From Isoptericola jiangsuensis (GTDB taxonomy: Bacteria > Actinomycetota > Actinomycetes > Actinomycetales > Cellulomonadaceae): 64,000 nucleotides of DNA. The DNA lies in NCBI RefSeq assembly GCF_002563715.1, contig NZ_PDJJ01000001.1, positions 2,046,001-2,110,000 of the forward strand, written 5' to 3'. The notes below the pieces were generated by a model. The model had not been told where the DNA came from. It did not search any database and saw nothing but the letters and a program-made list of their open reading frames with translations. This document shows positions 44,991 to 52,284 of the stretch, one piece after another. Made by a program: the position numbers and the translations under genes. Within the stretch, counting starts at the first letter, position 1. The number at the start of each line of letters is the position of its first letter.

Positions 44991-45395
44991 TCAGCCCTCC
45001 TGAGGCTCGTCCGTGCTCTCCTGCGGACCCGGCGCGGGGGAGCGGTCCTGCTCCTGCGACCCGTCCAGGTCCTGCTGGATCGCCTCCGCGATCCGCCGGA
45101 CGCGCGACAGCCGCGCGTCCCATGCCGCCCCGACGTCCGCGAGCTGCGCCATGGCACGGCGCAGCTGCGCCTCGTCGAGGCGGAACTGCTTCTGACGACC
45201 CACCGTGACCGCGTGCACCAGACCGGCGCGCTCCAGCACCAGCAGGTGCTTCGCCACCGCCTGCCGCGTCACCGGGAGCACGCCGGCCAGGCTGGTGGCC
45301 GTGCTCGCGCCCTGACCCACCAGGACGTCCAGCATCCGGCGCCGGGTCGGGTCGCCGAGGGCCGACCACAGCTCGTCGTCGACCGTCGTGCTCAT
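44991..45395 (-). CDS. ArsR-family transcriptional regulator
   Basis: This 134-aa winged-helix protein has LWSALGDPTRRRMLDVLV and the recognition region VTRQAVAKHLLVLERAGLV. It lacks the metal-binding ELCVCDL motif, so it belongs to the ArsR group paired with SRPBCC proteins and probably senses an organic ligand or redox state. The ATG overlaps the upstream SRPBCC stop. Two GCAAC-N5-GTTGC palindromes before the operon are its likely operators. Confidence 0.9.
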   Translation of the reverse strand: MSTTVDDELWSALGDPTRRRMLDVLVGQGASTATSLAGVLPVTRQAVAKHLLVLERAGLVHAVTVGRQKQFRLDEAQLRRAMAQLADVGAAWDARLSRVRRIAEAIQQDLDGSQEQDRSPAPGPQESTDEPQEG

Positions 45396-45850
45396 GCGCT
45401 CACCTCCAGCTGCTCGGCGTAGCGGGGGAGCAGGGGCAGGAAGTGGTCCCAGCCCGCCACGTGGTCCTCGTAGGCCGCGACGACCTGGGCCTCCGCCCAG
45501 CCGCGCTCCCGGAACCCGGTCTCCGTCATGGACAGCCGCGTCCCGGTGCCCTGCGGCTCGAGCTCGAACACGACGAGGAACGAGTTGCCGCGCGCGGCCT
45601 GCTCGCCGTCGTCGTGGGTCCAGCGGAAGGCGAACCGGCGCGGCGGGTCGACCTCGAGAACCGTGAACCGCTGGGTGATCGTGGCGTCGTCCGTGGCGAA
45701 TCCGATGGTGCCCGTGCCGCCGGGTTCGACGGGGTAGTCGGCCTCGTCGGGCCACCAGCGGCGCACGTGCTCGGGCTCGCTGACGACGGCGAACACCACC
45801 TCGGGTGTCGCCTCGACGTAGAGCTGTCTCTCGATCGTGCCCATCTCCAT
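45392..45850 (-). CDS. SRPBCC/AHSA1-family protein
   Basis: The 152-aa protein has the SRPBCC pattern: IERQLYVEATPEVVFAVVSE, HVRRWWPDEADY and YEDHVAGWDHFLPLLPRYAE. It is the first gene of the operon with ArsR and a second SRPBCC protein. ATG 45850 is chosen because agaaggg lies upstream; a second ATG follows two codons later. Confidence 0.88.
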   Translation of the reverse strand: MEMGTIERQLYVEATPEVVFAVVSEPEHVRRWWPDEADYPVEPGGTGTIGFATDDATITQRFTVLEVDPPRRFAFRWTHDDGEQAARGNSFLVVFELEPQGTGTRLSMTETGFRERGWAEAQVVAAYEDHVAGWDHFLPLLPRYAEQLEVSA

Positions 45851-45866
45851 GACGCCCACCCTTCTC

Positions 45867-45926
45867 GCAACTACAGGTTGCACAACACGGTAGACCTGGA
45901 TCCAGGGGAGCGCAACCATCGGTTGC
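45867..45926 (-). promoter_or_regulatory. Tandem operators at the ArsR/SRPBCC promoter
   Basis: Two perfect palindromes of identical architecture, GCAAC-N5-GTTGC, lie at 45867-45881 and 45912-45926, 45 bp apart. A -10-like TACCGT (45892-45887, minus strand) lies between them, so the proximal site covers the predicted transcription start and the distal site the -35 side. Confidence 0.65.
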
Positions 45927-47112
45927 AGAACATGTTCGTCGACGGCTGCAGACGGGCACGAGGCGAGGACGGCGGCGCCGTGGCGCTGTTGGCGCGGGCG
46001 GCCGCGCCCTGGACCCGGCCGGGTGACGAGCGACGCCACGCCGGACGCGCCGCACGAAGGCGAGGTAGGCAGCAACGCATGCGGTGACGTGAGCGCTGGG
46101 ACGTGCACCGACCGACGGAGACGTCCGGGGCGCGCCGGAACGGCCACTTCTGGCGACCATCTGGCGTGCCGATAATGCGCATTATGTCATTACGCCGGAA
46201 GAAGGGCTCCAGCGCCGCTCCCCGCGGACGCCCCGACCTGCGGCACGGACGTCGACCGGCACCGGTGCGCTGCGCCGCACCTCGCAGGGACACCGTCGCC
46301 CGCCGGGACGGCACCGCTGCGTCGTCGTGGGCTCCGGCGCACGCCGCCGCTGACGCGCGGCGAGCTGTCGCCACGACACCGGGCGCACGACGCGTCGCTC
46401 GTGGATCGATGCGCCATCTGCTCACGGCGTCCGGGCGGTGTGCGTGCGCGCGACGCTGTCGGCGCGGTTCTGCGCCATTGCCGACGACGCACGCGCGGCA
46501 TGCGCGGCCCTGCAGCGCCGGACCTGCCCGTGGGCCACCCTCCCGGTCGGGCCCTCCCCTTCCGGCCGAGACCACCCAGGACGGCGAGGGCGTGACGGAC
46601 GACCGGTGTCAGGACGGCGGAGGGCGACCGGCGGGCCTTGTCGCGCCGACTGCGGCCCGACAGGGACAGCCTGCGGTCTGGCACACCCCGGCTCGACGGG
46701 CGTAGAGTGAAACGGACAGAACAGTCAAACCATTGTGTATAGCACAACACAGCGGTTTCGGACGAGGTCCGGCAGCCCTCGCGCGCCACCCGCCGACCTC
46801 ACCCTCCTCGCTCATCGGGCACCCTTCCACGCCCTCCCGAGGGCCCGGCGGTCACGCCCTCCCAAGTTGACCCGCTGTCCGCGCCCGCTCCACCCCAGGG
46901 CGTCCGCGCCGCCGGTCCGGTGCCACGCGCACCCGCCGCTCCTCCCCCGGCGCCCCTGCCCCCGACGGTCGTTACCGCGCGCACTCCGGTCCGCGCGCCC
47001 GCCCGACCGGGTCGGTCACCAGCCCGCCGGCGATGCCGGGCCCGCCTTGTCAGGGCCTCCCCCTACGATCGGGACGTCGTCGCAGGTCAACCGTCGAGAG
47101 GAACCACCACCC
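45927..47112. other. Gene-poor region of about 1.2 kb
   Basis: Open frames here have unnatural composition (very Arg/Pro/Ala rich, no family features), and I support no gene. Base composition around 46150-46760 is less GC-extreme than the flanks. Visible elements are the 14-bp palindrome ATAATGCGCATTAT (46172-46185), a promoter-like TAGAGT (46703-46708) and the inverted repeat TTGTG-N5-CACAA (46733-46747). It may be a decayed insertion beside the recombinase gene. Confidence 0.5.
46172..46185. promoter_or_regulatory. AT-rich 14-bp perfect palindrome
   Basis: ATAATGCGCATTAT is striking in this GC-rich sequence and looks like a dimeric regulator site, but no gene start lies close to it. Confidence 0.4.
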
Positions 47113-48225
47113 GTGGTCGCACCACCCCGGCTCGAGCTGCTGTCGGTCGCGCAGGCGGCCGACCGCTACCTCACCTCCGTCCGGGTGGAGACCGTCCGCG
47201 GGGTCCTGTCCCCCGCGACCGAACGGTCGTACGTCCGCGACGTGACCGAGCTCGTCGGGCTCCTCGGCGGCGACCGCGTCCTGGACGACGTGACCGGCGA
47301 CGACGTCGACGACGCCCTCGTGCGCTACCAGGCCCGCGCCGACGGCCGCTACAGCGACCCGCGCCGCAAGCGCGGTCCGGGGCGCTCCACCGCCACCGTG
47401 AACCGCTTCCGCCAGTCCGTCACGCGGTTCTTCGGCCACGCGGTACGGCAGTGCTGGGTCCAGGCGGACCCCATGCAGTGGGCCGCACCACCGGCGAAGG
47501 TCCGCGAACGGCTCCGCACCGAACGCACCGCCCTGTCCGCGTCCGCCGCACAGGCGCTGCTGGCCAGCGTCGACACCCCGGCCGCGGCACCGACCCCCAC
47601 GGTCCGCACCCGCTCCGACCACGCCCTCGGGCTGCGCGACCGCCTCGTCGTGGCGCTCCTGGTGGTCCTGGGGCCCCGCGTCTCCGAGCTGGTGCGCGCC
47701 GACGTCGTCGACCTCGTCCGCGAGCCCGAGGGCACGGTGTGGCGGATCGTCGGCAAGGGCGGCACGCCCCGCACCGTCGCGCTCAGCACGCCCCTGGCAG
47801 CCCTCCTCGAGGACTACCTCACCACGCTCCGACCCCGCCTCGCTGCGCGCCGCCCCGACGACGACGACGCGCAGCGCGCCCTCCTGCTGTCCTGGCGCGG
47901 CCGCCGCCTCGAGGCCCAGGCCGTCCGGGACCTCCTCACCCGCGCCGTGGCACGCATGCCCGAGCCGTACCGGCGCCCCGCCACCCCGCACGCCCTGCGC
48001 CACACCACCGCGACTTTGCTCGTCGCGGACGGCTGGGACGTCAAGGTCGTCGCCGAGCTCCTCGGCCACGCCTCGATCGCGACCACCGGCGTCTACCTCG
48101 ACCGCATCGACGGCGAGCTGGCCGCCGCGATCCGCACGCACCCCCTGGCGCAGTCCCTGGGAGCAACCTCACCTGCTCCGGAACCGCTCCCACCGGGCGC
48201 CACGGCGGACGGCTCGCTACGGTGA
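47113..48225 (+). CDS. XerC/XerD-like tyrosine recombinase
   Basis: This 370-aa recombinase has an N-terminal SAM-like domain (VAQAADRYLTSVRVE, TVNRFRQSVTRFFGHAVRQ) and a full catalytic domain: arginine in VLGPRVSELV, lysine in VGKGGTPRTVAL, H/R in PHALRHTTATLL, histidine in LLGHASIATTGVYLDR with the tyrosine nucleophile. It could be a chromosome-associated XerC/D-type enzyme or the recombinase of an element. GTG 47113 is taken as the start because the protein begins normally there and gagaggaa lies just upstream; the frame is open much further upstream but composition is unlike protein. TACGAT at 47064-47069 is a possible -10. Confidence 0.88.
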   Translation: MVAPPRLELLSVAQAADRYLTSVRVETVRGVLSPATERSYVRDVTELVGLLGGDRVLDDVTGDDVDDALVRYQARADGRYSDPRRKRGPGRSTATVNRFRQSVTRFFGHAVRQCWVQADPMQWAAPPAKVRERLRTERTALSASAAQALLASVDTPAAAPTPTVRTRSDHALGLRDRLVVALLVVLGPRVSELVRADVVDLVREPEGTVWRIVGKGGTPRTVALSTPLAALLEDYLTTLRPRLAARRPDDDDAQRALLLSWRGRRLEAQAVRDLLTRAVARMPEPYRRPATPHALRHTTATLLVADGWDVKVVAELLGHASIATTGVYLDRIDGELAAAIRTHPLAQSLGATSPAPEPLPPGATADGSLR

Positions 48226-48229
48226 CCCT

Positions 48230-49510
48230 GTGCCCGACGCCCCTCGCTCGCCCCTCGTCCCGATCCACGTCGACATCGACTGGCAGCGCGTGCGCAAGAT
48301 CGTGTCACGCACCGCGCTGCTGGCGGCAGCCATCCCCCTGACCGCCGGCGCGACCGTCATGGCCATCGACAAGATCCGTGGCCAGCGCTACCCCCTCGAC
48401 GCCCGGTTCCCCACGGCACCCCCGTCGGACACCCAGATCGAGGACACGACCGCCACCGTCTACACCTACGGCGCCGACCTCTACGAGGCGATGCTCGAGG
48501 CCATCGGCGAGGCCAAGCACACCGTCTTCCTCGAGACGTACATCTGGAAGGGCGACCCCACCGGAGCACGCTTCAAGGAAGCGGTGTCCGACGCCGCCCG
48601 CCGCGGCGTGCAGGTCTACGTCATCTTCGACGGGTTCGCGAACCTCGTGGTGCCGCCGTCGTTCTACGTCTTCCCGCCGCAGGTGCACGTGCTGCGCTTC
48701 CCCGCCCTGCGCGCCGGCCTCCTCACCCTCAACGTGCGCCACTCGGGCCGCGACCACCGCAAGATCCTCGTCGTGGACGACGAGGTCGCGTTCGTCGGCG
48801 GCTACAACATCGGCGAGCTGTACGCCACGAAGTGGCGCGACACGCACCTGCGCCTGCGCGGCCCCGCCGCGTGGGAGCTGCGCAACGCGTTCGTCGACTT
48901 CTGGAACCGCTGGCGCGGCGCCAAGCACCCCGTGCTGCGCGACCGCGGCGCCGAGCACTGGCAGCCGCAGCTGCGTGCCGCCCGCAACGCCCCCAGCGAG
49001 CTCGTCTTCCCCATCCGCGGCATCTACCTCGACGCGATCGACCGCGCCACCCACCACATCTACATCACCCAGGCCTACTTCATCCCCGACCGGGACATCC
49101 TCGACGCCCTCCTCGCCGCCGCCGCGCGCGGCGTCGACGTGCGGGTCCTCGTCCCGGAGCGCTCCAACCACGGCCTCGCGGACTGGCTGGCCCGCGGCCG
49201 CTACACCAAGCTCCTGCGCGGCGGCGTGCGGATCATGCTCTACCAGGGCGCCATGGTGCACGCGAAGACCGCCACGATCGACGGCCGCTGGTCCACCGTC
49301 GGCACCGCCAACATCGACCGGCTCAGCCTCACGGGGAACTACGAGATCAACCTCGAGATCGTCGACGAGGGCGTCGCGGGGAAGCTCGAGGACGTGTTCC
49401 GCATGGACGAGTCCAACTCCCGCGAGCTGACCTACGAGGAGTGGGCCGGCCGGTCCCCGCTCAACAAGATCGCGGAGAAGATCCTGGAGCCGCTCGAACC
49501 GCTGCTCTGA
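48230..49510 (+). CDS. Phospholipase D-like protein, cardiolipin synthase type
   Basis: The 426-aa protein has a single N-terminal hydrophobic helix (LLAAAIPLTAGATVMAI) and two HKD motifs: RDHRKILVVDDEVAFVGGYN near residue 178 and VHAKTATIDGRWSTVGTANID near residue 344. It probably makes cardiolipin from phosphatidylglycerol or transfers phosphatidyl groups at the membrane. GTG 48230 follows TACGGT (48218-48223) by 6 nt, and that hexamer overlaps the recombinase stop. Confidence 0.9.
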   Translation: MPDAPRSPLVPIHVDIDWQRVRKIVSRTALLAAAIPLTAGATVMAIDKIRGQRYPLDARFPTAPPSDTQIEDTTATVYTYGADLYEAMLEAIGEAKHTVFLETYIWKGDPTGARFKEAVSDAARRGVQVYVIFDGFANLVVPPSFYVFPPQVHVLRFPALRAGLLTLNVRHSGRDHRKILVVDDEVAFVGGYNIGELYATKWRDTHLRLRGPAAWELRNAFVDFWNRWRGAKHPVLRDRGAEHWQPQLRAARNAPSELVFPIRGIYLDAIDRATHHIYITQAYFIPDRDILDALLAAAARGVDVRVLVPERSNHGLADWLARGRYTKLLRGGVRIMLYQGAMVHAKTATIDGRWSTVGTANIDRLSLTGNYEINLEIVDEGVAGKLEDVFRMDESNSRELTYEEWAGRSPLNKIAEKILEPLEPLL

Positions 49511-49515
49511 GGCCG

Positions 49516-49548
49516 GTCCGGCGCTCGCGGCCCGCGGGAGCGCCGGAC
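49516..49548. terminator. Terminator hairpin between convergent genes
   Basis: An 11-bp perfect stem (49516-49526 with 49538-49548) lies just after the phospholipase D-like gene and before the convergent MerR gene end. Confidence 0.7.
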
Positions 49549-49580
49549 GTCCGGGGCCGGCGACGTGCGGTCGGTCGGGG

Positions 49581-50168
49581 TCAGACGGCGTCGCGGGCGC
49601 GGCGGCGGGCGGCGAGCTCGTCGTCCGGGTGGAACAGCTCGTCCTCGCCGTCGTCGAGCGTCTCGGTGGGCATCTGCGACAGGGTGCCCTCGATCTCGCG
49701 CCACACGCGGCCCACGGCGATGCCGAAGACGCCCTGCCCGCCCTGGACGAGGTCGACGACCTCGTCGGGCGACGTGCACTCGTACACCGACGCCCCGTCG
49801 CTCATGAGCGTGATCTGCGCGAGGTCGTCGACGCCGCGTTCGCGCAGGTGGGTGACCGCGGTGCGGATCTGCTGCAGCGAGACCCCGGTGTCGAGGAGGC
49901 GCTTGACGATCTTGAGCACGAGGACGTCGCGGAAGCTGTAGAGGCGATGGGTGCCGGAGCCGGTCGCGGGTCGGATCGAGGGCTCGACGAGCCCGGTGCG
50001 CGCCCAGTAGTCGAGCTGGCGGTAGGTGATGCCGGCGACGCGGCACGCGGTGGTCCCGCGGTAGCCGGTGCCCGGGTCCTGCTCCGTGAGGTCCTCCCCG
50101 AACAGCAGTCCCTGTGCGCCGATCGAGGGTGCGCCGAGCTGCGCGCTGGCCTCACTCCTGCTGTCCAC
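49581..50168 (-). CDS. MerR-family regulator (Rv1830-like)
   Basis: The 195-aa protein has a MerR winged helix with CRVAGITYRQLDYWARTGLVEPS near residue 42, SFRDVLVLKIVKRLLDTGVSLQQIR, and a C-terminal region with acidic tail. By position and sequence it corresponds to Mycobacterium tuberculosis Rv1830, the second MerR gene next to GarA. The GTG start has ggagg 6-10 nt upstream, and TAGCGT (50198-50193) is the likely -10. Confidence 0.88.
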   Translation of the reverse strand: MDSRSEASAQLGAPSIGAQGLLFGEDLTEQDPGTGYRGTTACRVAGITYRQLDYWARTGLVEPSIRPATGSGTHRLYSFRDVLVLKIVKRLLDTGVSLQQIRTAVTHLRERGVDDLAQITLMSDGASVYECTSPDEVVDLVQGGQGVFGIAVGRVWREIEGTLSQMPTETLDDGEDELFHPDDELAARRRARDAV

Positions 50169-50290
50169 TGTGCCTCCCGAGATGTCGCTTCCACGCTAGG
50201 ACGGTGCCGTGGGGCCGTCAACGATGTCGCGTCCTGCGGGCCCGGCGTGTCGGGACGCTGTTGCTGAAGCGTGACCGGAGCCGCAAGCCC

Positions 50291-50356
50291 TGACCCTGAG
50301 GTGGAGGGTGCGGTCCCCACGGTACCGCCAAACCTTGAAGTTCCACCTGAGGGTCA
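50291..50356. promoter_or_regulatory. Long inverted repeat between bifunctional nuclease and MerR genes
   Basis: Arms at 50291-50305 and 50342-50356 pair over 14 of 15 positions (TGACCCTGAGGTGGA against TCCACCTGAGGGTCA). An overlapping pair ACCTTGA/TCAAGGT begins at 50332. The right arm runs into the end of the nuclease gene. It could be a MerR-type operator for the adjacent regulator gene or an RNA hairpin. Confidence 0.45.
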
Positions 50357-50890
50357 AGGTGGCGTGTCGTCGGGGCTGGGTTCCACCGGTCCCCCGCCGG
50401 TCGTGAAGTCCTCGGGCTGGACGTGGTCGAGGAAGTCGCGGAACTTCTCCACCTCGCGCTGCTGGGCGAGGTCGACGACCTCCACCCCGGCCGACGCCAC
50501 GACCTCCGCCGAGCAGAGGACGGGGCTTCCCGTCCGCACGGCCAGGGCGATGGCGTCCGAGGCGCGCGAGTCGAGGCGCACCCCGGTGGACAGCACGAGC
50601 TCGGCGAAGAAGATCCCGCCGTCCAGCGCCACGATCTCGACACGGTCGAGGTCGACCCCGACGGCGCCGAGGAGGTCGCGCAGCAGGTCGTGGGTCATGG
50701 GACGGGGCGTGGTCACCCCGGCCTGCGCCATCGCGATGGCCGACGCCTCCCGGGCGCCGATGACGATGGGCACGGCGAGCTCGGCCGCGGCGTCGAGCAG
50801 GACGACCACGATCTCCTGGTCCTGCTGCTGCCTGACACCGAGCACCTCGACCGGGACCATCGGGGCCTGGGACCCGCCGTCGCTCTCCAC
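50354..50890 (-). CDS. Bifunctional nuclease (BFN) family protein
   Basis: The 178-aa protein matches the BFN/DUF151 family: VVVLLDAAAELAVPIVIGAREA near residue 26, TTPRPMTHDLLRDLLGAVG, and VRLDSRASDAIALAVRTGSPVL. Homologues are reported to have RNase and DNase activity in plants; the bacterial role is unclear. GTG 50890 follows TACCGT (50903-50898) by 7 nt. The gene lies between two MerR genes, as in Mycobacterium tuberculosis. Confidence 0.9.
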   Translation of the reverse strand: MESDGGSQAPMVPVEVLGVRQQQDQEIVVVLLDAAAELAVPIVIGAREASAIAMAQAGVTTPRPMTHDLLRDLLGAVGVDLDRVEIVALDGGIFFAELVLSTGVRLDSRASDAIALAVRTGSPVLCSAEVVASAGVEVVDLAQQREVEKFRDFLDHVQPEDFTTGGGPVEPSPDDTPP

Positions 50891-50967
50891 CCGATCCACG
50901 GTACGACGATGTGCCGCGGCCCGCCGGGCGCCCCCGGGCGGCGGGCCCGGGGTTGGTGGAGCGTGGT

Positions 50968-51711
50968 CTACGTGAGGTCGGTGGTGCCCTGGCGGACCCA
51001 CGTGGTGTGCAGGCGGGCGAGCAGGTCGCCGAGCTCGTCGGCGATCTCCTGCGCCTGCGCGCGGCCCTGCTCGGTCTGCTGGCTGCGGTAGGGCGCCACG
51101 ACCTGGTCGACGAGGCCGACGTGCCGTTCCGCGGAGGACCGCAGGGGGCGCAGGTGGCGCGGTTCGATGCCGTGGGCGGCGAGCCGCACCGTCAGCCGCA
51201 CCACGTCGGGCGCCGACGGGTCGAGGACGCCGGACGTCTCCCGGAGCACGCCGGAGTCGACGAGGTGCTGCACGAACTCGTCGGTGGTGTCGGTCGCCTC
51301 GGCGACCAGCGGCACGGTCCAGCGGCGCCGACCCCCGGCCGCCGAGCCCGCCTGCGCGGCGACCCGCGGTGCCGGCGCCGGGGCGGGCTCGCCGGCGTCC
51401 ATCGCGGCCAGGTGCTCCTTGATGACCTTCAGCGGCAGGTACGAGTCACGCTGCTCGGCCAGGACGAACCGCAGCCGCTCGACGTCCGCGGGGCTGTACT
51501 GCCGGTACCCGGCCGGGGTCCGCACCGGGGTGATGAGGCCCTGCTCCTCGAGGAACCGCAGCTTGGAGTGCGACACCGCGGGGAAGTCGCCGCGCAGCTG
51601 CGCCAGCACCTCCGAGATGCGCATCGACGCGTGCCGGGAGATGCCCGGCGGCCACGGCTCGGGGGCGTCGTCCGGATCCGGAGCGTGCCACGCCCCGGAC
51701 GCCGTCGTCAC
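50968..51711 (-). CDS. ftsR: MerR-family regulator FtsR (Rv1828-like)
   Basis: This 247-aa protein has a MerR DNA-binding domain (MRISEVLAQLRGDFPAVSHSKLRFLEEQGLI near residues 30-60, then RTPAGYRQYSPADVERLRFVL) and a long ligand or dimerisation region. It corresponds in synteny to Mycobacterium tuberculosis Rv1828 and corynebacterial FtsR, an activator of ftsZ. GTG start overlaps the garA stop as GTGA. Ends in TAG. Confidence 0.85.
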   Translation of the reverse strand: MTTASGAWHAPDPDDAPEPWPPGISRHASMRISEVLAQLRGDFPAVSHSKLRFLEEQGLITPVRTPAGYRQYSPADVERLRFVLAEQRDSYLPLKVIKEHLAAMDAGEPAPAPAPRVAAQAGSAAGGRRRWTVPLVAEATDTTDEFVQHLVDSGVLRETSGVLDPSAPDVVRLTVRLAAHGIEPRHLRPLRSSAERHVGLVDQVVAPYRSQQTEQGRAQAQEIADELGDLLARLHTTWVRQGTTDLT

Positions 51712-52184
51712 GAGGCCGGCGCCTGGGAACCCCGCGGCGCCTGCGGGCTGGCGTGGAACGACATGCGGAACTTGCCGATCTGCACCTCGTCGCCCGTCGT
51801 GAGAGGGGCGACGTCGATCCGCTGCCGGTTGAGGTACGTGCCGTTGAGCGACCCGATGTCCCGCACCACGAACCGGTCGCCGTCGCGGACGAACTCCGCG
51901 TGCTTGCGCGACACCGTCACGTCGTCGAGGAAGACGTCCGCGTGCTCGCTCCGCCCGGCGACGGACCGCTCGGAGTCCAGGAGGAAGCGTTCGCCGATCG
52001 CGCCCGACCCGTACTGCACCACCAGGAGTGCCGAGTGCCGCGGGAGGGCCGCCACGGCCGCCGCCTCCTCCGCGGTCAACGGGATGCGCGGGTTCTGCTC
52101 CTCGGCGGGCGCCCCGATCCGGCCGAGGTGAGCCGTCGTGTCGACGCCTGCCTCGTGCGGCGGAAGTGCGCGGGGGTCCGTCAT
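51708..52184 (-). CDS. garA: FHA-domain protein, GarA/OdhI type
   Basis: The 158-aa protein has a C-terminal FHA domain: AGRSEHADVFLDDVTVSRKHAEF near residue 77 and DIGSLNGTYLNRQRI near residue 107. GarA/OdhI controls 2-oxoglutarate dehydrogenase and glutamate metabolism through phosphorylation of an N-terminal ETTS threonine motif. Here the equivalent is VDTTAHLG near residues 14-21, so the threonine pair is kept but the surrounding sequence is altered. A perfect aggagga SD precedes the ATG, and TAGGTT (52238-52233) is the likely -10. Confidence 0.9.
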   Translation of the reverse strand: MTDPRALPPHEAGVDTTAHLGRIGAPAEEQNPRIPLTAEEAAAVAALPRHSALLVVQYGSGAIGERFLLDSERSVAGRSEHADVFLDDVTVSRKHAEFVRDGDRFVVRDIGSLNGTYLNRQRIDVAPLTTGDEVQIGKFRMSFHASPQAPRGSQAPAS

Positions 52185-52241
52185 CAGTCCTCCTGCTGGA
52201 TCGTGCTGTCCGACGTGCGCCGTCGTCGCTTCAACCTACCC

Positions 52242-52271
52242 CGTCCCGGGGCCGGTCGTGAAGCCGGGACG
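52242..52271 (-). terminator. Probable terminator of the pgsA-DUF881 operon
   Basis: An 8-bp stem (52242-52249 with 52264-52271) with a 14-nt loop lies 13 nt past the DUF881 stop on the minus strand and just before the garA promoter. Confidence 0.5.
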
Positions 52272-52284
52272 TGCCACGACGTCA

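Noticed and set aside
46103-46705. 200-codon plus-strand open frame in the gene-poor region
   Set aside because: Composition is dominated by Arg, Pro and Ala with no domain, signal or conserved pattern, and its start lacks a ribosome-binding site or a -10 at leaderless distance.
46735-47112. N-terminal extension of the XerC/D-like recombinase
   Set aside because: The extra 126 residues are low-complexity Pro/Arg-rich, whereas GTG 47113 gives a normal recombinase N-terminus preceded by gagaggaa.
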